In this document: positions 6,554 through 9,469 of the stretch, in pieces | Layout of the letters: each line of letters opens with the position of its first letter | Numbering within the stretch: position 1 is the stretch's first letter | Source of the DNA: Spirochaetaceae bacterium | GTDB lineage: Bacteria; Spirochaetota; Spirochaetia; SZUA-6; Bin103 | NCBI GenBank assembly: GCA_026710565.1 | Contig: JAPOQV010000219.1 | Span: 1-9,469 of the forward strand | Direction: 5' to 3' | Length of the DNA stretch: 9,469 nt | Made by a program: the position numbers and the translations under genes | The notes under the pieces: model-generated | The model's database searches: none | Told to the model about the DNA's origin: nothing | What the model saw: the letters and a program-made list of their open reading frames with translations, nothing else

Positions 6554-6931
6554 CTACCAGGGGATGCGGCGAACCTGGTCGACCACGTCGAAGTGCTCGT
6601 CCAGGCTTACGATCGGAAGGCGATGTTGGCGAGCCAGCGCGGCGATCCAGCAATCGTTGGCGGGGATCGGCGTGCCGGCCATCCGCAACTCCGTACGCAC
6701 GGCGGCGTAGTGGTCGATCGTCCGCAGATCGAGCGTCAGAACCTCGGCTCGGCTGAGAAACCGCTGCAGCCAGACTTCCAGCTCCGACGCCGAACGCGAT
6801 TGCCTGATGCCGTAGGTGAACTCTCCCAGGCTGATCATCGTCACGACCACTCGACGCGCGCTGCGTAGCCTGGCGAGCAGGCGCGTGTCCTTTTCCGCAA
6901 GCGAGGACAACGCATTCGTGTCCAGGATCAT
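6554..6931 (-). CDS. vapC: VapC-type PIN-domain ribonuclease toxin
   Basis: This 125-residue PIN-domain protein matches VapC length and motifs. MILDTNALSSL carries D4, ISLGEFTYGI carries E37, IPANDCWIAALA carries D93 and VSLDEHFDVV carries D111 and D115. These acidic residues bind Mg/Mn in the RNase site, so the toxin looks active. VapC toxins cut specific RNAs, usually initiator tRNA or rRNA, when the antitoxin is degraded; the target here is unknown. The ATG at 6931 is chosen over the upstream open frame because the PIN fold begins there, it overlaps the vapB stop in an ATGA, and GGAG lies 8 nt upstream. The gene is convergent with the third PhyH gene. Confidence 0.93.
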   Translation of the reverse strand: MILDTNALSSLAEKDTRLLARLRSARRVVVTMISLGEFTYGIRQSRSASELEVWLQRFLSRAEVLTLDLRTIDHYAAVRTELRMAGTPIPANDCWIAALARQHRLPIVSLDEHFDVVDQVRRIPW

Positions 6932-7182
6932 CGCCACATCTCCGGATCGATCGGCCGGAAGTCGGGGCCCCGCAACGCTTCGTTCAGTTCTACGATGGAT
7001 CTTGAAGAGACACGCGGAAGCCTCAGCGCCCAATCCGCCCATGACGAAGAGTCCGGCTCTTCCTCTCTCAGGGCACGCTCCAGCGAGACCTCGATGAAGC
7101 GACTGAGAGGCTCGCCCCGGAGCGCGGCCCTGGCCTTGGCTCGACGTAGCACGTCGTCACGAACGTCGATCGTGGTCTTCAT
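6928..7182 (-). CDS. vapB: VapB-type antitoxin with ribbon-helix-helix N-terminus
   Basis: The product is 84 residues. The first 40 (MKTTIDVRDDVLRRAKARAA..., then LSRFIEVSLERAL) have the strand-helix-helix pattern of an RHH DNA-binding dimer. The C-terminal half ends in VELNEALRGPDFRPIDPEMWR, a linear stretch of the kind that wraps into the VapC active-site groove. It lies directly upstream of vapC and overlaps it by 4 nt (ATGA), the usual antitoxin-first order. An alternative in-frame ATG at 7218 would add 12 residues encoded by the promoter and operator itself, so 7182 is preferred. No Shine-Dalgarno precedes 7182. The promoter geometry puts the transcript start at or next to this ATG, suggesting leaderless translation. 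Repression of its own promoter by VapB/VapBC is expected and supported by the inverted repeat upstream. Confidence 0.88.
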   Translation of the reverse strand: MKTTIDVRDDVLRRAKARAALRGEPLSRFIEVSLERALREEEPDSSSWADWALRLPRVSSRSIVELNEALRGPDFRPIDPEMWR

Positions 7183-7186
7183 GAGC

Positions 7187-7213
7187 CATAAATACGGCAT
7201 TTCCGTATTTATG
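7187..7213. promoter_or_regulatory. vapBC operator: 11-bp-arm inverted repeat
   Basis: CATAAATACGG at 7187-7197 and CCGTATTTATG at 7203-7213 are perfect reverse complements around a 5-bp spacer (CATTT). The repeat covers the whole -35/-10 spacer and the -10 box of the vapBC promoter, as expected for an RHH autorepressor site that blocks RNA polymerase. It is also strikingly AT-rich in a GC-rich genome. Confidence 0.82.
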
Positions 7214-7217
7214 TCCA
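7189..7217 (-). promoter_or_regulatory. vapBC promoter (TGGACA-17-TATTTA)
   Basis: On the minus strand TGGACA (7217-7212) matches the -35 consensus at 5 of 6 positions and is exactly 17 nt from TATTTA (7194-7189). That -10 box ends 6 nt before the vapB ATG, placing transcription start at about the first base of the start codon. Confidence 0.6.
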
Positions 7218-7218
7218 T

Positions 7219-7368
7219 CGCACCCGGGTCGGGTCACGCGCCCGCCAACGAGGTGTGGGGAGCGGGGGTTGTACCGACCGTCCGAGCGGACGATATTTGC
7301 AGGTGAGAGTCCGTCGTCGGCCCCTCCGGTGACGGCATGCCTCGGGAACCGCAGCAGAGGAGTAGAAC
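7219..7368 (+). promoter_or_regulatory. Leader region of the VKOR-DsbA gene: promoter candidate, palindrome and hairpin
   Basis: Reading rightward, TTGTAC (7269-7274) and GATATT (7292-7297) are 17 nt apart and could be a modest promoter. Between them lies a palindrome, CGTCCG-AG-CGGACG (7279-7292), a possible operator. Further on, 7311-7320 and 7326-7335 can pair over 10 positions as RNA (eight Watson-Crick, two G-U) around a CCCCU loop, 33 nt before the start codon. I do not recognise a known riboswitch class. Nothing else is seen in this 150-base gap. Confidence 0.4.
7356..7362 (+). promoter_or_regulatory. Ribosome-binding site of the VKOR-DsbA gene
   Basis: AGAGGAG lies 6 nt before the GTG at 7369 and decides that non-ATG start. 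Confidence 0.75.
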
Positions 7369-8637
7369 GTGGCAAAGAACGCCCCGACGGCCGCAGCCAA
7401 GACCGTCCAGCAGCCGGCAGCGCCGGCCGAGTTGTTCCGCAACAGCGCCATCCCGTATGTCGCCATCGCCCTGGCGCTTGCCGGCGTCGTGCTCGGCTTC
7501 ATCCTGACCCGCAACTATTTCCAGCACACCGTCGTGGGCGCGGCTACCGGCTGCGCCATCAGCTCCTACGTGGACTGCGACCGGATCAGCTCATCGGCGT
7601 TCGCGGCCGTCGGCCGCGTGCCGATCTCCGCTTTCGGGCTGGGGATGCACGCCGCGGTGCTGGCGGCGCTCGTGGCCGCGCACTTCAGCACCCGCGTCCG
7701 CCAGGGGCTGATCGGCGGCTCGGCCGTCCTGGCGCTGGCCGCAACGGCGGTGTCGGTGGCGCTGGCCGTGATTTCCTTCTTCGTCATCAGGGCGCTCTGC
7801 CTGTACTGCACGGCGCTGCAGCTCGTGAACCTGGCGCTGGCCGGAACCCTGGTGTTCGGTCTGGCCGGCGGCGCCGAGCGCCTGAAGCGGGCGGTGAAGT
7901 CGCTGGCCGGCCCCGCGATCGGGCCCGGGGTCATGGCCGGGGGCGTCGGCATCGTCGTGGCGGTGGCCGCCACCTGGGGCCTGTCCTCGGGCGCGGAACG
8001 GCAGCTCCTGGAACAGCAGATATTCGAAGCGCGAGACTCGCAGCGGCTTGCCGACCGGTATCTGAGGTTCAGGAGCTTCGAGTTCCAGGCGGACGACAGC
8101 CCGCAGCTCGGCGATCCGAACGCGCCCATCACCCTGGTGGTGTTCGCCGACTACAACTGCCCGTACTGTCACGAGTTCGACCCCAAGATCGTCGAGGTGG
8201 CCAACGCGTTCGCCGACGTGCGGCTGGTGTACAAGTTCTATCCGCTCGACGGCACCTGCAACCGGTCCATGCCGCGCGACCGCCGCAGCAGCTCCTGCGC
8301 CGCCGCGGCAGCGGCCTATGTCGCGTACCAGGAAGGAAAGTTCTGGGAATACAACGAAACGCTGTTCGCGAACTTCCAGCGGTACGGGCCGAACCGGCTG
8401 GTCGACTATGCGCGGCAGGTGGGCCTGAGCGATCCCGAGCTCGCGCGCACCGCCCTGGACGACCGCACCGTGCGCGCGAAGATCGAAGCCGACATTGCCG
8501 AGGCGGACCGAGCCGGGCTGACCGGCACGCCTACGTTGTTCGTCAACGGCCGGCAGTTCCTCCGCAGCCGCGTGCCGCCGAACCGCGACGAAATCTCCAT
8601 CATCCGCTCGGTGATCGCCGACCTCCGCAGCAGTTGA
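7369..8637 (+). CDS. VKOR-DsbA fusion: membrane quinone-linked disulfide-forming enzyme
   Basis: This 422-residue fusion joins a vitamin K epoxide reductase (VKOR)-type membrane domain to a C-terminal DsbA thioredoxin fold. Such fusions oxidise exported proteins and pass electrons to quinone, replacing separate DsbA and DsbB. The VKOR part has about five membrane segments (roughly 28-47, 84-104, 113-141, 144-165, 185-205), the cysteine pair C62/C70 in the CAISSYVDC stretch and the quinone-side CLYC (C144, C147). The extracytoplasmic DsbA part has the redox motif CPYC (C264-C267) and the cis-proline loop GTPTLF (P388). Another pair, C297 and C310 (GTCNRS... SSSC), is known in some DsbA relatives from high-GC bacteria and may form a structural disulfide. 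The GTG start has AGAGGAG 6 nt upstream. The N-terminal 25 residues are Ala/Pro-rich and cytoplasmic. The next gene starts one base after the stop. Confidence 0.93.
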   Translation: MAKNAPTAAAKTVQQPAAPAELFRNSAIPYVAIALALAGVVLGFILTRNYFQHTVVGAATGCAISSYVDCDRISSSAFAAVGRVPISAFGLGMHAAVLAALVAAHFSTRVRQGLIGGSAVLALAATAVSVALAVISFFVIRALCLYCTALQLVNLALAGTLVFGLAGGAERLKRAVKSLAGPAIGPGVMAGGVGIVVAVAATWGLSSGAERQLLEQQIFEARDSQRLADRYLRFRSFEFQADDSPQLGDPNAPITLVVFADYNCPYCHEFDPKIVEVANAFADVRLVYKFYPLDGTCNRSMPRDRRSSSCAAAAAAYVAYQEGKFWEYNETLFANFQRYGPNRLVDYARQVGLSDPELARTALDDRTVRAKIEADIAEADRAGLTGTPTLFVNGRQFLRSRVPPNRDEISIIRSVIADLRSS

Positions 8638-8638
8638 G

Positions 8639-9469
8639 GTGCGCGAGCGAGCCGACGCGGTCGCCGCGGACCTCGACGATGCCGGCGTCGACGCGCTGCT
8701 GTGCCTGCACGGCGAAGGGTTGCCGCGGACCGGCGTCCGCTACCTGAGCGGCTTCTCCGGCAGCTCGGCTGCGCTGCTGATCTCCCGCGGACAGTGCGTG
8801 CTGATCACCGACGGCCGCTACCAGGAACAGGTTTCCGCCGAGTGTCCGGACTGGGAGACGGAGATCCTCCCCCCGGGGGGCAGGCTTGCCGAGAAGATCG
8901 TCGAGTCCTGCCGTTCGCGAGGCTTCTCCCATGTGGGGTACGAGCCTGAGGGCGTCACCGCCGGCATGCTGGGCAGGCTCCGGGATGCCGGAAGCGCCTG
9001 CTTCGTGCCGGCCGAAGGCTTGGTGGAGGAGCGGCGCCGGTGCAAGGGGCCTGAAGAGATCGCCCACATCGAGTCCGCCGCCGGCATCGTCGACGCCGCG
9101 CTGGAGGCGGCCGCATGCCTGGCACGGGCCGGCGCGACCGAGCGCGACATCGCGCTGGAGCTGGAGCTGCAGATGCGGCGTCGCGGCTCGGAGGAGCCGG
9201 CCTTCCCGACCATCGTGGCCGCAGGCCCCCACAGCGCGCTCCCGCACGCGCAGCCGACCGACCGGCGGCTCGCCGCCGGCGACCGGGTGTGCATCGACTG
9301 CGGCGCCAGGGTGGGCGGGTATCGCAGCGACCTCACCCGCGCCTGGGTAGTCGGCGAGCCCGACGCCGAGCAGCGCCGGGTGCACGCCGCGGTCCTGCGG
9401 GCGCACGACCGGGCGCTCGCGCTGGTTGGCCCCGGGGTGATCAGCGACAGACTCAACGACGCCGCGTAC
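8639..9469 (+). CDS. M24B metallopeptidase (Xaa-Pro aminopeptidase-like), N-terminal 277 residues, cut by right edge
   Basis: Enzymes of this family remove N-terminal residues before proline, or cleave Xaa-Pro dipeptides, using two Mn/Co ions in a cytoplasmic pita-bread fold. The creatinase-like N-domain is complete: VDALLCLHG, then YLSGFSGSSAALLI and ITDGRYQEQV, the usual 'YLTGFTGS...TDGRY' signature. In the catalytic domain PTIVAAGPHSALPHAQP gives the substrate-contact H203, and CIDCGARVGGYRSDLTR gives metal ligands D220 and D231 with the canonical 11-residue spacing. The remaining ligands (one His, two Glu) lie beyond the edge. The GTG at 8639 is the first possible start after an in-frame stop at 8612-8614; it follows the VKOR-DsbA stop by one base, so coupled translation is likely. 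No clear Shine-Dalgarno is present. Aminopeptidase and prolidase cannot be told apart from this part. Confidence 0.9.
   Translation, partial: MRERADAVAADLDDAGVDALLCLHGEGLPRTGVRYLSGFSGSSAALLISRGQCVLITDGRYQEQVSAECPDWETEILPPGGRLAEKIVESCRSRGFSHVGYEPEGVTAGMLGRLRDAGSACFVPAEGLVEERRRCKGPEEIAHIESAAGIVDAALEAAACLARAGATERDIALELELQMRRRGSEEPAFPTIVAAGPHSALPHAQPTDRRLAAGDRVCIDCGARVGGYRSDLTRAWVVGEPDAEQRRVHAAVLRAHDRALALVGPGVISDRLNDAAY

Noticed and set aside
5646..6653. 335-codon minus-strand open frame opposite phyH copy 3
   Set aside because: It is antisense to a complete PhyH domain and overlaps vapC on the same strand in another frame.
7298..7350. Possible known riboswitch in the VKOR-DsbA leader
   Set aside because: The GGTGAGAGTCCG stretch looked suggestive but lacks the conserved cores of the cobalamin, TPP, glycine or SAM classes; only a simple hairpin is supportable.
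7269..8747. 492-codon plus-strand frame across the VKOR-DsbA gene
   Set aside because: It is out of frame with the VKOR and DsbA motifs and is a run of Arg/Gly/Ala with no domain.
1..9469. tRNA, rRNA, CRISPR array or insertion sequence
   Set aside because: I found no repeat-spacer pattern, no cloverleaf-like segment with T-loop consensus, no rRNA-like stretch, and no transposase or terminal inverted repeats.

Overview
The window reads as a GC-rich bacterial chromosome, probably from an uncultured environmental lineage. Sampled 60-base rows give about 72% G+C in the dioxygenase genes and 55-58% in part of mcrB. Several phytanoyl-CoA dioxygenase-like (PhyH) genes, a DUF2277 protein and a VKOR-DsbA fusion would fit high-GC groups such as uncultured Spirochaetes, Gemmatimonadota, Myxococcota or Acidobacteria. 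The sequence alone does not settle the taxon.

Left part, minus strand (1-4438). The N-terminus of an HNH-endonuclease-type protein runs off the left edge. A 348-base gap follows, with three small perfect hairpins and no convincing gene. Then, transcribed right to left, come a PhyH-family dioxygenase, mcrB and mcrC. They are packed with an 11-nt gap and a 4-nt overlap. McrB (GTP-dependent AAA+ motor) and McrC (PD-(D/E)xK nuclease) form a type IV restriction system. The true mcrB start is a GTG at 3650 with a GGAGG site, far inside the long open frame.

Centre, plus strand (4505-6524). Divergent from the first dioxygenase is a three-gene run, DUF2277-PhyH-PhyH, joined by two ATGA stop/start overlaps. 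All three dioxygenases in the window keep the HxD...H iron site. Their substrates cannot be read from sequence.

Right part. A vapBC toxin-antitoxin pair lies on the minus strand (6554-7182). Its 11-bp-arm inverted repeat overlaps the -35/-10 spacer of its own promoter. Facing right are a VKOR-DsbA fusion for disulfide formation (7369-8637) and, one base later, the N-terminal two-thirds of an M24B Xaa-Pro aminopeptidase-like enzyme cut by the right edge.

One pattern crosses the window. Genes that begin transcription units (HNH, vapB, DUF2277, and less clearly the first phyH) lack a Shine-Dalgarno and carry a -10-like hexamer 6-7 nt before the ATG, as leaderless transcripts do. Internal or leadered genes (mcrB, mcrC, vapC, VKOR-DsbA) have clear GGAG-type sites. 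I see restriction and toxin-antitoxin genes of known families and an unusual PhyH-McrBC arrangement, but no clearly new system.
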